Assembly: GCF_001908275.1 (NCBI RefSeq)
Contig: NZ_CP018620.1
Span: 3,038,001-3,102,000 of the forward strand
Reading direction: 5' to 3'
Length of the DNA stretch: 64,000 nt
Origin: Paenibacillus xylanexedens
Lineage (GTDB): Bacteria; Bacillota; Bacilli; Paenibacillales; Paenibacillaceae
Shown piece after piece: positions 7,232 to 17,134 of the stretch. A program made the translations under genes and the position numbers. Each line of letters begins with the position of its first letter. The stretch's first letter is position 1. The notes under the pieces were generated by a model. It did no database searches. It was given only the letters and a program-made list of their open reading frames with translations, and was not told the origin of the DNA.

Positions 7232-10200
7232 ATGCGGAAGCAAATTACAATCCTAATGTTAGTTTTACTTATGACCTTCAGTAACTGGTTTAATCTTGTT
7301 CTGCCATTTAGCAATCAAGCTTCAGCGGACACAATAACACCAACGATGTTGGCCCATTATCCATTGCTTGAGGATGTACAGGATATATCAGGTAATGAAA
7401 AGCATGGAACGGCCGTAGGAGACATTACTTACACCGATGGTCTCACTTTACCTGGGGGAACAGATAGTAATACAAACTACGTTCAGCTTCCTACTGGTTT
7501 GTTTGATAATCAAGAAAATACAACGATATCTGTATGGATCAAGAGCAACACTGGAAGTGGGAACTACTCAGCATTATTCTACGGTACTCCAGCAGCTGGC
7601 AATAACTTGCCAACGAATTACTGGATGTTTAATCCATCGAATCCAGGTGGGGATTTTAAGTCAGTATTTACGAATAACAATAATATTGACCAGCCTTGGA
7701 CGACTGAGGTAGGGGTATCAGGCACTTCAACGACACCGTACGACGGTCAATGGGTGCACTATACGACGGTCATTACAGAACGCTCTATTACAGGTTACAT
7801 TAACGGTGTAAGTATAGGCACGACCGCCAAAGAGAAAACAACAGCAAGTTTTGGTACGGATTTGCATGCTTACATCGGTCGCTCCAATTATTTAGGGGAT
7901 GCTACTTTTGCGGGTAGCTTTCAAGATTTAAGAATTTACGGAGAGGCACTAAATAATGAAGATATCGCTGTAGTATATGAACAATCGTTTAATGAAAAGC
8001 AAGTACAACAAGGCAAAATAGAGCTAACGTTAGGAGACATATCGGCAGTTACAGAATCTCTTGAACTACCTACTGAAGATAAGAATGGCGCAATGATCTC
8101 ATGGACTTCTAGTGATGAGAGTGCGATTAGTCCAACCGGGGAAGTGTTCTTACGAGAAATGGAGCAACAAGTGACGTTAACTGCAACCATTTCTTTAGGT
8201 GGAAGCCAGGCAACGAAGGAGTTTATTGTTACCTTACTACCTAAGGATGACTCTATTGAGCAGATTGCCGTTAAGAGTGTCTTGCTAAATGAACCTACAT
8301 TTATTTTATCAGTGGGGGACAGCGAGATATTAGTGGCTACTGTTTCACCTTCAAATGCAACAAATAAAAGAGTTATCTGGGCATCTAGTGACTCCAGTGT
8401 AGCGATTGTCAATTCAACGGGTAAAGTTACAGCTGTTAGTGAAGGTACAGCCACAATTACGGTACAGACGGAAGATGGAGAGTTTACAGCTACATCAGCC
8501 GTTACCGTTAAGGGAAAATCGCTACAAGATGATCTTATTCTTCATTACAACATGAAAACGACCGAAGAAGTAGACGGTCAACTCGTACTGAAGGATGTTG
8601 CCAATAAGGCAGTTACATTTGACGGAATATTTAGAAATCCAAACAATGGACAATTCATTTCAAACAGTGAGGTTGGATTTGTTTCCTTCAATGGTGGAAG
8701 CTCTACATCTAATAGTGGGCATGTTGAGATTCCTAAAGGCTCAAATGGACTAGATCTACTACACGGTCTGAATGAGATTACAGTATCTTCAATCGTGAAC
8801 TGGACGAATGATGGGACGAATCGCTGGATCTTCGGTTTGGGTACTGTATTAACACCAGAAACGAACAAATATTTCTTCGTAACACCACGTCACGGTAGCG
8901 GATCAGGTAATATGATTGCTACAGGTATCTCTAAAAATGGCTGGCCGAACGAAGCATTAGTTACAGGTAGCGCAAACTCAAACCTTATCGGTGGACAGTG
9001 GAAGCATGTAACGGTGTCCTTGTCCGAAGCTAGCAATAGAATAACGTTATTCGTGGATGGAGTTAAGGTTGCTTCGGGTAATGCAAAGGGACTAAAGCTG
9101 TCAGAAATTATTAATCCGGATGCTACTTTCTCTGGCTTTATCGGTAAATCAATCTTCTCAAACGATCCATATCTTCAAGGTAGCGTAGCTGATTTTCAAG
9201 TATATGATCGCGCGTTGACGGAGCAAGAAGTAGGCGAGTTATATCAACAAGAAGGAGCAACTCACATCTCCAAAATACGTCAGCTCACTGTTGATGATGC
9301 AGCGAATCAACTTAACATCAGTCGTTACTTAGGTGAAGGCGATAAGAGTACCGATAAGATAACGAGAAACGTTGCATTACCAACAAACGGTAAAAACGGC
9401 GTGTGCATTACTTGGAGTTCCAGTCATCCTACTGTCATTTCTAATCATGGCACGGTACAGCGTCCAGCTGTTCAAGCAGGTAATGTTCAGGCAGAGCTTA
9501 CGGCTACTTTAACGTATCAAGGCATATCAACTACAGCTGTATTCCCTGTTACCATCTTGAAGCAATTCGATGATCAGCAGAAGGTTGATCTGGACGCTGA
9601 ACAAATAGAGATCTACAATGCTGACAATATTAAAGGTAACTTACGTCTTGCTGCTACAGGTGAACAAGGCTCCACAATTACATGGGTATCTAGCAAACCG
9701 GCTGTTGTGAAAGGAACGGCTGAAGCGGCTGGTGACGCTACACAGCTAGGCTGGGTAAGCCGTCAAGCTACGGATACGCCCGTTACGCTAATAGCTACAA
9801 TTACAAATGGTGCAGCTTCTAAAGAGCTTACGTTTAACGTTACGATTAAACAAGCAATTGCGCCAGTGCAGCATGATGCTTACTTTTTTGCGTACTTTAC
9901 AGGTGAATATGAGGGTGGTGAAGAGATATCCTTCGCTACAGCAGAAGATCCATTGTTCTGGAAAGGCTTGAATAACGGTAAGTCGATCCTTCAATCTGAT
10001 ATGGGTGAAAAAGGACTTCGAGATCCATTTGTTATTCGGTCACCAGAAGGGGATAAATTCTATATGCTGGCAACCGATTTGAAAATGGGCGAAAGTACAA
10101 ATTTCGACCAAGCTCAAATTACAGGTAGTCATTACATGATGATTTGGGAGTCGGAAGATCTCGTTCATTGGAGCGAGCAGCGTATGATCGAGGTTGCTCC

Positions 10201-13200
10201 TAAGACTGGAGGAAATACGTGGGCACCAGAAGCGATCTATGATCCAGTAACTGGAGAGTATATCGTATTTTGGGCATCATCGATGAAAAACACAGAGACA
10301 TACGGTGATTATAACGGAAGACCTGCAGGTCAGTACAATGTGATGTACTACGCAACAACAAGAGACTTCTACAACTTCTCTGAGCCAAAGGTCATGATTG
10401 ATGAGTCACTTCCGACCATTGATACAACGTTTATTGAGCATAATGATATGTTGTACCGATTCACCAAATCAGAAGTGAATACTAAAGTGTATGTGGAGAA
10501 AGCACCAACTTTTTATTATGACAAGGACGGTATTGCAGCAAACGGCCTTCAATACAACGCTGTTCCGGGTACACGTGATAATAAACTTGGCTTGATCGGA
10601 AATAATGGAAACAACGAAGGGCAGACGATTTTTAAAGATAATAAAAAAGACAAATGGTATCTGTTCCTTGATTCATGGCCATATCATGTCCGATATACAA
10701 CAGATCTGGATAGTAGCACGCAATATATGAACAATGTATTAAGTAGTGATAAATATGCACTGCCGCCAGGACCACGACACGGAACGGTAATTCCAATCTC
10801 ACGTGCAGAGTATGATGCTTTGCAAGAGAAGTATGCATGGAAAGGTCCAGCACCATCAACAGACCCGGTTGTACATTACTCATTTGATGAAGATACAGTA
10901 AATGGTACAACGTTGAATGACATTTCTGGTAATGGTCATCACGCAACACTAGTAGGTGGAGCAACGATTAATGAAGAGGATCGTATCGGTAAAACGGGTG
11001 GTGCATTAGAGCTTAATGGATCAACAGGATATGTGAAGCTGCCAGATAACTTGATTCAATCCTTGAATCTGGAGAAGGCTACGTTCTCTACATGGGTTCA
11101 AATGGACAGAAATCAAGCAAATCAAAGAATATTTGATTTTGCTTCCGAAACAGGTAGACAGGTTAATCGCAACACGATGTACTTGAGCACACAAGGTGAT
11201 ACAGGTAGTCTAGAGTTTGCTGTGGTAACACCTTTTACAGAGAAATTTAGCAATGACAGCACGCGACTAGGATCAGAATATAAATATGCGGTGAGAAATT
11301 CCGGGTTATTACCCACGAAGACTTGGCAGCATGTTGCCATTACAATGGATGAATTCGATGCCGTATTGTATGTGAATGGTCAAGAGGTTAAACGTAGCTC
11401 GACATTTAACGTTGAGCCGAGAATGTTACTGGAAACAACGATGAATTATATTGGTAAATCGAGAAACAGCTCTCATAGTTTATTTGATGGTAAATTTGAT
11501 GATTTCCGTATTTATAATCGTGCATTATCCGTTCAAGAGATTGCAACATTAGCTGATGAAGACGTTACTCCTCCAGTAGAGCAGCCACCTGGGGCAGAGC
11601 TCATTCTTCACTACGATATGAATGATATCGATGGTGCAACGGTTATTGACCAAACAGGAAACTTTAACGGAAAATGGATGAATCCGTCTAAAGCAGAATG
11701 GATTCGTACTCAAGATGCTGGTGTACTAAGCTTTACTGGTGGCACAACGAACTCTTATGTAGAACTACCACAAGGAGTTCTCGGTGGATTAACGGATATG
11801 ACCGTTTCCTCCATTGTGAACTGGAGCGGTAAAAACGCTGCCGAGTGGTTATATGCATTAGGAAGACCAAACAATAATACGCACTATACGTATTTCACAC
11901 CACGTTATAACGCTAACGGTCTAGCTCGCCTTGGTATCGCGACGAATGCTTGGAATAATGAGTCTTCAGCTTCTACCACGGGCTTAAAGAATAATGAATG
12001 GAAAGTAGTTACGACTGTTGTTTCAGGCACGGATGGTACACTAACGCTTTATATTGATGGTGTTGCTGTTGCATCAGGCTCAACGAATGGAATGACACTA
12101 GAACAAATAAAAAACACTTCAGGCAGTAGTGGAACCATCGGTAAGTCATTCTATACAGCTGATCCTTACTTCGGCGGTTTGATTGCAGACTTCCAAATCT
12201 ATGATGGTGCTATGACTGCGGCAGATATTACATCACTTAAGGCTCATGCAGATCAGAAGATTGCTTTGATGGAGGGCATGCTTGTATCGGCTGCGACAGA
12301 GAAATTAACGATTCATGATCTTCTTGCTGCTAATGCATCAAAAGATACGATTATAAGCAATGTAACATTGCCAACATCAGGTGCTTATGGCACGACAATA
12401 AGCTGGACTTCAGATAAGGGGAATGTCATCTCAACTACAGGTGCCGTAACTAGACCAGCTAACGCAACAGGTGATCAAGTTGTAACGTTAACAGCAGTAT
12501 TTACAGATGGTACAGAGACAGTTAACAAAACTTTTCAGTTGACGGTTAAGGCATTGCCAAATGATGTCACTTCTGTAGATGAAGCAAAAGCAGCACTAGT
12601 CGTTCATAACATTAATGATGTAAGAGGTCATATCGCACTACCAACATCTGGTCTATATGGAACAACGATTACTTGGGCTTCTGCACAACCAAACGTCGTT
12701 TCAGTTACTGGAGAAGTAAAACGTCCGGTACACGGTAGTGGAAATGTAGATGTGAAGCTTACAGCTACGATTAAGTTGAATTCAGCATCCACTACGAAGG
12801 AATTCATTGCGAAGGTGAAGGAACTGCCTGCTGATGAAAAATATGCGGGATACTTTTTCACATATTTCACTGGAGAAGGTACTGCAACAGGGGAGCAAGT
12901 TTACTTTGCACTAAGTAACGGTAATGATCCGTTGAACTGGCGAGAATTAAATAATGGTAAACCTGTATTGACCTCTACCTTAGGGGAGAAGGGTGTACGT
13001 GATCCGTTCATTATTCGTTCGCCTGAAGGTGATAAGTTCTACATGATCGCTACCGATCTGAAAATTAACGGCAATGGTAACTGGGGCAGAGCACACACAT
13101 GGGGCAGTCGTTCCATTATGGTTTGGGAATCGAATGATCTAGTCGATTGGACAGATCAACGCATGGTAGAGGTTGCACCGGAAGAAGCGGGTAATACATG

Positions 13201-15280
13201 GGCACCAGAAATTATGTACGACAACACAATAGGTGAATATATCGTATTTTGGGCATCAAGAATGTTTGATGATGCATCCCATACAGGTGATGCTTATCAA
13301 AAAATGATGTATAGCAAGACAAGAGATTTCTATACGTTTACTGAACCGAAAGTATATTTGGATTATGGATATTCCATCATTGACACAACGATGATTGAGC
13401 ATGATGGAAAAGTGTATCGATTTACGAAGGATGAGCAAGACAACGGAACTGTTGCTCCATTTGGCAAGATGGTCTTCCAAGAGGTTGGTAACTCGATCTT
13501 GGATCCAGCCTTCAAGATGATTAATCAAGGTGTAGGTAATATGAAATGGGTTGAGGGTCCAACGATCTTCAAATCGAATACCGATAAAAAATGGTATTTA
13601 TTCGTAGATGAGTTTGGTGGAAGAGGTTATGTTCCATTCGAGACAACCAATCTTGCATCAGGTGTCTGGACATTATCTTCTAACTACAACTTACCAGCTA
13701 GTCCACGTCACGGAACGGTAATTCCAATTACACAAAGTGAGTATGATGCACTCAATGGGAAGAACGTACCCGTTAGCGGAATTAGCTTGGACAAAACAAC
13801 GTTGTCAATCGTAGAAGGTCAATCAGGGCAATTGACAGCTACGGTAACACCAGCTAATGCAACGAAAAAAGCAGTAACATGGAGCTCAAGCAATACAGCT
13901 GTAGCGACTGTAAGTGCGACAGGTCAAGTAACAGCGGTGGCACCAGGAACAGCAAGGATTACAGTAACTACAGTGGATGGTGGTTTATCATCTAGCGCTA
14001 CGGTTATGGTAACACCATCGGTTGATGGAACACCACAAGCACCAGGCAGTGGTAATGGAAATGGTGGCGGTGACGGTAACATCCCTGCACCTACAGTACC
14101 AACAGCTCCAGGTGGAAGTGAGCCAGTGGTCATGGACAACGGCCAAATAAACATTAAACCAGTTGTAAATGAGAGCGGTACTTCTGAAGTGAAGTTAAGT
14201 GCAGATACAATGAAGCATGCGCTTGATCAAACGACAGGAGGTAAGCTACACATGCGAGTTGAAGCTGATGCAAGCTTGAACGGGCTAAAGATTGAGCTAG
14301 CCGTAGATGCGCGTTTAACAAGTGGATCTTCTACGGTAGATCGCATCGAGATCAACACAGGCTCTGCAGTCGTAACAGTAGCAACCGAACTGCTTGGAAC
14401 AGGAACAAGTGCAGGGAAAATGTTAGGATTGTCGATTAAGAAAATCGCAGCTAATCAACTGCCAGCTGGTGCACAAGCTCAGCTGAACGGTGAGGTCGTA
14501 TACGATATCGAGCTAACGATGGATGGTAAGAAACTTACAGAGTTTGATGGCAGAGATGATCTCGTGATTGAATTGCCATATACACTAAAGGCTGGCGAAA
14601 ATCCAAACAACGTCGTCGTATACGATGTGAAGGACAACGGAGCGCTAAGAGTGGTGACGAATGGTAAATACAATGCAGCGACAGGAAAAGTAGAGTTCAA
14701 GCCAACGTATCTAAGCAAGTATACGATAGCGTATGTTGCAACGAGCTTTAAGGATGTGACCCAAGACTGGGCGAAGGATGCGATCTCAGCATTGGGAGCA
14801 AGAGGCATTGTGAAGGGTGTAGGCGACGGCGAGTTTAATCCGAATGGTCAAGTGACAAGAGCAGAATTCATCACCATGCTGATGAATATGTTTGAGCTAT
14901 CGGATGAGAGCGCAACGACAAGTTTTAGTGATGTGAAGCAAGGAGAATGGTACCATGGAAATATCGCAACCGCGCAGAAGCTGGGGATTGTGAATGGGAA
15001 ACCAAATGGACGATACGGAGTTCATGAGAACATTACGCGAGAAGATATGGCGGTTATGGTATACAAGGCGATCCAAATGAAGCAACTGGCGTTAGCAAGT
15101 GGTGAAGCTACAGCCTTCAAGGATGAAGCACACATCGCAAGTTATGCGAAGCAAGCGGTAGAGACAATCCAGGGAGCAGGCATCATAAACGGTGTAGGTA
15201 ACGATGAGTTTGCACCGAAGAAGAATGCCAGCCGTGCAGAAGCAGCAGTGATGATTTATAATCTGTTGGGTTTGATGTAG
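7232..15280 (+). CDS. Giant S-layer-anchored protein with two GH43 and four LamG domains
   Basis: A 2,682-residue secreted protein with a signal peptide ending near QASA (residue 33). Order: LamG-like (39-256), atrophied Ig-like, Big_2 (about 345-425), LamG-like (433-675), Ig-like pair, GH43 (about 880-1205), LamG-like (1210-1444), LamG-like (1454-1673), Ig-like pair, GH43 (about 1869-2179), Big_2 (2179-2262), Gly/Asn linker, a beta domain, and three SLH domains (2504-2682). Both GH43 copies keep the expected acids: Asp in RDPF, WAPE, Asp in IDTT(F/M)IEH, and Glu in NEGQTIF or VEGPTIF. GH43 enzymes cleave arabinan, arabinoxylan, xylan or galactan side chains, and LamG modules probably bind glycans. 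Three SLH repeats tether it to the wall. RBS GAAGGGAAG supports the start. Two cre sites upstream suggest CcpA repression. The exact substrate is not deducible. Confidence 0.9.
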   Translation: MRKQITILMLVLLMTFSNWFNLVLPFSNQASADTITPTMLAHYPLLEDVQDISGNEKHGTAVGDITYTDGLTLPGGTDSNTNYVQLPTGLFDNQENTTISVWIKSNTGSGNYSALFYGTPAAGNNLPTNYWMFNPSNPGGDFKSVFTNNNNIDQPWTTEVGVSGTSTTPYDGQWVHYTTVITERSITGYINGVSIGTTAKEKTTASFGTDLHAYIGRSNYLGDATFAGSFQDLRIYGEALNNEDIAVVYEQSFNEKQVQQGKIELTLGDISAVTESLELPTEDKNGAMISWTSSDESAISPTGEVFLREMEQQVTLTATISLGGSQATKEFIVTLLPKDDSIEQIAVKSVLLNEPTFILSVGDSEILVATVSPSNATNKRVIWASSDSSVAIVNSTGKVTAVSEGTATITVQTEDGEFTATSAVTVKGKSLQDDLILHYNMKTTEEVDGQLVLKDVANKAVTFDGIFRNPNNGQFISNSEVGFVSFNGGSSTSNSGHVEIPKGSNGLDLLHGLNEITVSSIVNWTNDGTNRWIFGLGTVLTPETNKYFFVTPRHGSGSGNMIATGISKNGWPNEALVTGSANSNLIGGQWKHVTVSLSEASNRITLFVDGVKVASGNAKGLKLSEIINPDATFSGFIGKSIFSNDPYLQGSVADFQVYDRALTEQEVGELYQQEGATHISKIRQLTVDDAANQLNISRYLGEGDKSTDKITRNVALPTNGKNGVCITWSSSHPTVISNHGTVQRPAVQAGNVQAELTATLTYQGISTTAVFPVTILKQFDDQQKVDLDAEQIEIYNADNIKGNLRLAATGEQGSTITWVSSKPAVVKGTAEAAGDATQLGWVSRQATDTPVTLIATITNGAASKELTFNVTIKQAIAPVQHDAYFFAYFTGEYEGGEEISFATAEDPLFWKGLNNGKSILQSDMGEKGLRDPFVIRSPEGDKFYMLATDLKMGESTNFDQAQITGSHYMMIWESEDLVHWSEQRMIEVAPKTGGNTWAPEAIYDPVTGEYIVFWASSMKNTETYGDYNGRPAGQYNVMYYATTRDFYNFSEPKVMIDESLPTIDTTFIEHNDMLYRFTKSEVNTKVYVEKAPTFYYDKDGIAANGLQYNAVPGTRDNKLGLIGNNGNNEGQTIFKDNKKDKWYLFLDSWPYHVRYTTDLDSSTQYMNNVLSSDKYALPPGPRHGTVIPISRAEYDALQEKYAWKGPAPSTDPVVHYSFDEDTVNGTTLNDISGNGHHATLVGGATINEEDRIGKTGGALELNGSTGYVKLPDNLIQSLNLEKATFSTWVQMDRNQANQRIFDFASETGRQVNRNTMYLSTQGDTGSLEFAVVTPFTEKFSNDSTRLGSEYKYAVRNSGLLPTKTWQHVAITMDEFDAVLYVNGQEVKRSSTFNVEPRMLLETTMNYIGKSRNSSHSLFDGKFDDFRIYNRALSVQEIATLADEDVTPPVEQPPGAELILHYDMNDIDGATVIDQTGNFNGKWMNPSKAEWIRTQDAGVLSFTGGTTNSYVELPQGVLGGLTDMTVSSIVNWSGKNAAEWLYALGRPNNNTHYTYFTPRYNANGLARLGIATNAWNNESSASTTGLKNNEWKVVTTVVSGTDGTLTLYIDGVAVASGSTNGMTLEQIKNTSGSSGTIGKSFYTADPYFGGLIADFQIYDGAMTAADITSLKAHADQKIALMEGMLVSAATEKLTIHDLLAANASKDTIISNVTLPTSGAYGTTISWTSDKGNVISTTGAVTRPANATGDQVVTLTAVFTDGTETVNKTFQLTVKALPNDVTSVDEAKAALVVHNINDVRGHIALPTSGLYGTTITWASAQPNVVSVTGEVKRPVHGSGNVDVKLTATIKLNSASTTKEFIAKVKELPADEKYAGYFFTYFTGEGTATGEQVYFALSNGNDPLNWRELNNGKPVLTSTLGEKGVRDPFIIRSPEGDKFYMIATDLKINGNGNWGRAHTWGSRSIMVWESNDLVDWTDQRMVEVAPEEAGNTWAPEIMYDNTIGEYIVFWASRMFDDASHTGDAYQKMMYSKTRDFYTFTEPKVYLDYGYSIIDTTMIEHDGKVYRFTKDEQDNGTVAPFGKMVFQEVGNSILDPAFKMINQGVGNMKWVEGPTIFKSNTDKKWYLFVDEFGGRGYVPFETTNLASGVWTLSSNYNLPASPRHGTVIPITQSEYDALNGKNVPVSGISLDKTTLSIVEGQSGQLTATVTPANATKKAVTWSSSNTAVATVSATGQVTAVAPGTARITVTTVDGGLSSSATVMVTPSVDGTPQAPGSGNGNGGGDGNIPAPTVPTAPGGSEPVVMDNGQINIKPVVNESGTSEVKLSADTMKHALDQTTGGKLHMRVEADASLNGLKIELAVDARLTSGSSTVDRIEINTGSAVVTVATELLGTGTSAGKMLGLSIKKIAANQLPAGAQAQLNGEVVYDIELTMDGKKLTEFDGRDDLVIELPYTLKAGENPNNVVVYDVKDNGALRVVTNGKYNAATGKVEFKPTYLSKYTIAYVATSFKDVTQDWAKDAISALGARGIVKGVGDGEFNPNGQVTRAEFITMLMNMFELSDESATTSFSDVKQGEWYHGNIATAQKLGIVNGKPNGRYGVHENITREDMAVMVYKAIQMKQLALASGEATAFKDEAHIASYAKQAVETIQGAGIINGVGNDEFAPKKNASRAEAAVMIYNLLGLM

Positions 15281-15321
15281 ACACGTTATGTATAGGCAGT
15301 TTCTATTGATTCACTCTGATA

Positions 15322-15360
15322 AAAAAGTTGGGCGGAAGAACTTGTTCCGTCCACTTTTTT
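15322..15360 (+). terminator. Terminator of the GH43 gene
   Basis: AAAAAAGTTGGGCGGAA and TTCCGTCCACTTTTTT form an imperfect stem with flanking A and T tracts, so it can work on both strands. It follows the stop at 15280. Confidence 0.75.
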
Positions 15361-15431
15361 ATCTGTTTAATCAGTGAGTTTTATTTGGAATCGCTTTAAA
15401 ATTGATGTAGACAACAGCCATGTCGGATGAT

Positions 15432-15456
15432 ATATTGTTTCTGTAAGAAACAATAT
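15432..15456. promoter_or_regulatory. 25-bp palindromic operator for the hydrolase-marR unit
   Basis: ATATTGTTTCT and AGAAACAATAT form a perfect 11-bp inverted repeat around GTA. It sits 103 bases before the hydrolase, whose downstream partner is a MarR regulator. MarR proteins bind palindromes of this size, so autoregulation is the likely reading. A weak terminator is the alternative, because ATTATTTTT follows. Confidence 0.55.
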
Positions 15457-15558
15457 TATTTTTAAGGGAAATAATAATAATAAGCGTGTCCATGGTGGGG
15501 CGGAGGAAATGAACTCTCGGAGCTTAAGCTTGGACATCACAAAAAGGACGGGGAAACG

Positions 15559-16368
15559 ATGACTAAAATCGAGACAAGGATTCAATCCTTTGACGGTACA
15601 CAGCTTTATTTCAGCAAGGATACAGTGGAAAGTGCAAAAGCCGTTGTCGTTATTGTACACGGACTAGCTGAGCATGCAGGACGCTACGATTATTTGACAG
15701 AGAAGCTGAATCAGCGTGGGTTTAGCGTGTATCGCTTCGATCATCGTGGTCATGCCAGATCCGAGGGACAGCGTACGTTTTATAAAGAATTTGATCATCT
15801 TATTGAAGATGTTCATGTCATTGTCGAGGCGGCATTGCAAGAGAGCGGCGATCTTCCGCTGTTTGTCATCGGACATAGTATGGGCGGTTTTGCAACCTCG
15901 TCCTTTGGAACGAAATATCCAGGCAAGGTCAAAGGCATCGTACTATCCGGAGCGCTCACTCGTTACAATACAAAAGTTGCTGGAGAACTGCCGATGGATC
16001 TTCCTATAGGCACGTATTTCCCTAATGAGCTGGGCAGTGGCGTATGTAGTGATCCCGCAGTTGTATCCGCTTACGCGAATGACCCACTGGTTGAAAAGCA
16101 GATCTCTGTAGATTTATTTAACAGTCTGGGAAATGGCATAGCATGGCTCAAGGAGAACCCCAAGCAGTTTACAGATCCCGTACTTGTTCTGCATGGGGCC
16201 AATGACGGGCTGGTCAGCGAAAAGGATTCCCGTGACTTTTACGGCGATATCGCTTCGACGGATAAAACACTCAAAATTTATGCTCATCTGATGCATGAGA
16301 TCTTTAATGAACCGACTCGTGATGATGTTATTGAAGAAGCAATTACATGGATTGAAAAACGGATCTGA
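15559..16368 (+). CDS. Alpha/beta hydrolase, monoacylglycerol lipase-like
   Basis: A 269-residue cytosolic serine hydrolase of the lysophospholipase/monoglyceride lipase family. Visible are the oxyanion motif VIVHGLAEHAGRY (residue about 35), DHRGHARSEG, the nucleophile elbow GHSMGG (Ser near 111), a candidate Asp in LVLHGANDGLV and His in MHEIFNE near the C-terminus. The family hydrolyses ester bonds of monoacylglycerols or lysophospholipids. It is followed after 44 bases by a MarR-type regulator, with which it probably forms an operon controlled by the palindrome at 15432. The ATG start has GGACGGGGAAACG upstream. Physiological substrate unknown. Confidence 0.88.
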   Translation: MTKIETRIQSFDGTQLYFSKDTVESAKAVVVIVHGLAEHAGRYDYLTEKLNQRGFSVYRFDHRGHARSEGQRTFYKEFDHLIEDVHVIVEAALQESGDLPLFVIGHSMGGFATSSFGTKYPGKVKGIVLSGALTRYNTKVAGELPMDLPIGTYFPNELGSGVCSDPAVVSAYANDPLVEKQISVDLFNSLGNGIAWLKENPKQFTDPVLVLHGANDGLVSEKDSRDFYGDIASTDKTLKIYAHLMHEIFNEPTRDDVIEEAITWIEKRI

Positions 16369-16412
16369 TTTCAGTAGAGTAAGAGAGAATCTGAATATGA
16401 AAGGGATTACTC

Positions 16413-16940
16413 ATGAAATTAGATTGGATGGGCGACCATCGGGAACTGATTGAGAAAATTATCAAATACGGTAATGCGTACTCAAACACTTATAAGCTGC
16501 AGCGAAGCTACGGTACGGACATGATGTTCTCGGCTTCACAGATTCAGACGCTGGAATACATTCTGGAAGCCGAGGACAAGGAAGAGAAGATGTCGGAAAT
16601 GGCCGCACGCCTGGGCGTAAGCCGCAGTACATTTTCCAAGAACGTGAAGAATCTGACGGAAAAAGGGCTGCTCGAAAAATTTCATTTAAGCGGTAACCGC
16701 AAAGATATTTACGTCAAACCTTCGGAGAAAGGTCGCGAGGTATATGCGAAGTATACCGAATTTGTAAGGGAGCTTTGCTTTGATGAGATTTTCAAGTATG
16801 CAGATCAGATTTCAGAAGCGGATAAGCAGAACTTTGTTCGAATCATGGATCTGTTTGCCGATGTGCTCGTCTGGTATGGTGAAAAGGAACAGGAAGCACG
16901 TAAATTAATCAGAATTGATTCCGATTTGGGCAGAAACTAG
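16413..16940 (+). CDS. MarR-family transcriptional regulator
   Basis: A 175-residue winged-helix protein. Residues about 40-110 hold the HTH and wing (SEMAARLGVSRSTFSKNVKNL, then EKFHLSGNRKDIYVKPSEKG). Flanking helices form the usual dimerisation region. It lies 44 bases behind the alpha/beta hydrolase and probably represses that unit through the 25-bp palindrome at 15432-15456. No conserved cysteine suggests redox sensing, so the ligand is unknown. A terminator follows at 16953. Confidence 0.88.
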   Translation: MKLDWMGDHRELIEKIIKYGNAYSNTYKLQRSYGTDMMFSASQIQTLEYILEAEDKEEKMSEMAARLGVSRSTFSKNVKNLTEKGLLEKFHLSGNRKDIYVKPSEKGREVYAKYTEFVRELCFDEIFKYADQISEADKQNFVRIMDLFADVLVWYGEKEQEARKLIRIDSDLGRN

Positions 16941-16952
16941 TTTTTCGACATT

Positions 16953-17004
16953 AAAGGGATTTTCCTCCAGGTTGTTCTATGGCCTGAGGGGGAAATTCCT
17001 TTTT
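16953..17004 (+). terminator. Long-stem terminator after marR
   Basis: AAGGGATTTTCC-TC-CAGG pairs with CCTG-AG-GGGGAAATTCCTT across a loop, followed by TTTTTG. Confidence 0.75.
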
Positions 17005-17134
17005 GCGTCCTCTGAAACACGAACCTTGAAATTAAGGGCACCAGCCCAATCCCTCCGCGAATGTCCGTCATACAGTATAAAGTGCTTGATGCAGCAGAGG
17101 CTGTAGGACAATTATTCAGCAGGGAGTGGGATGT

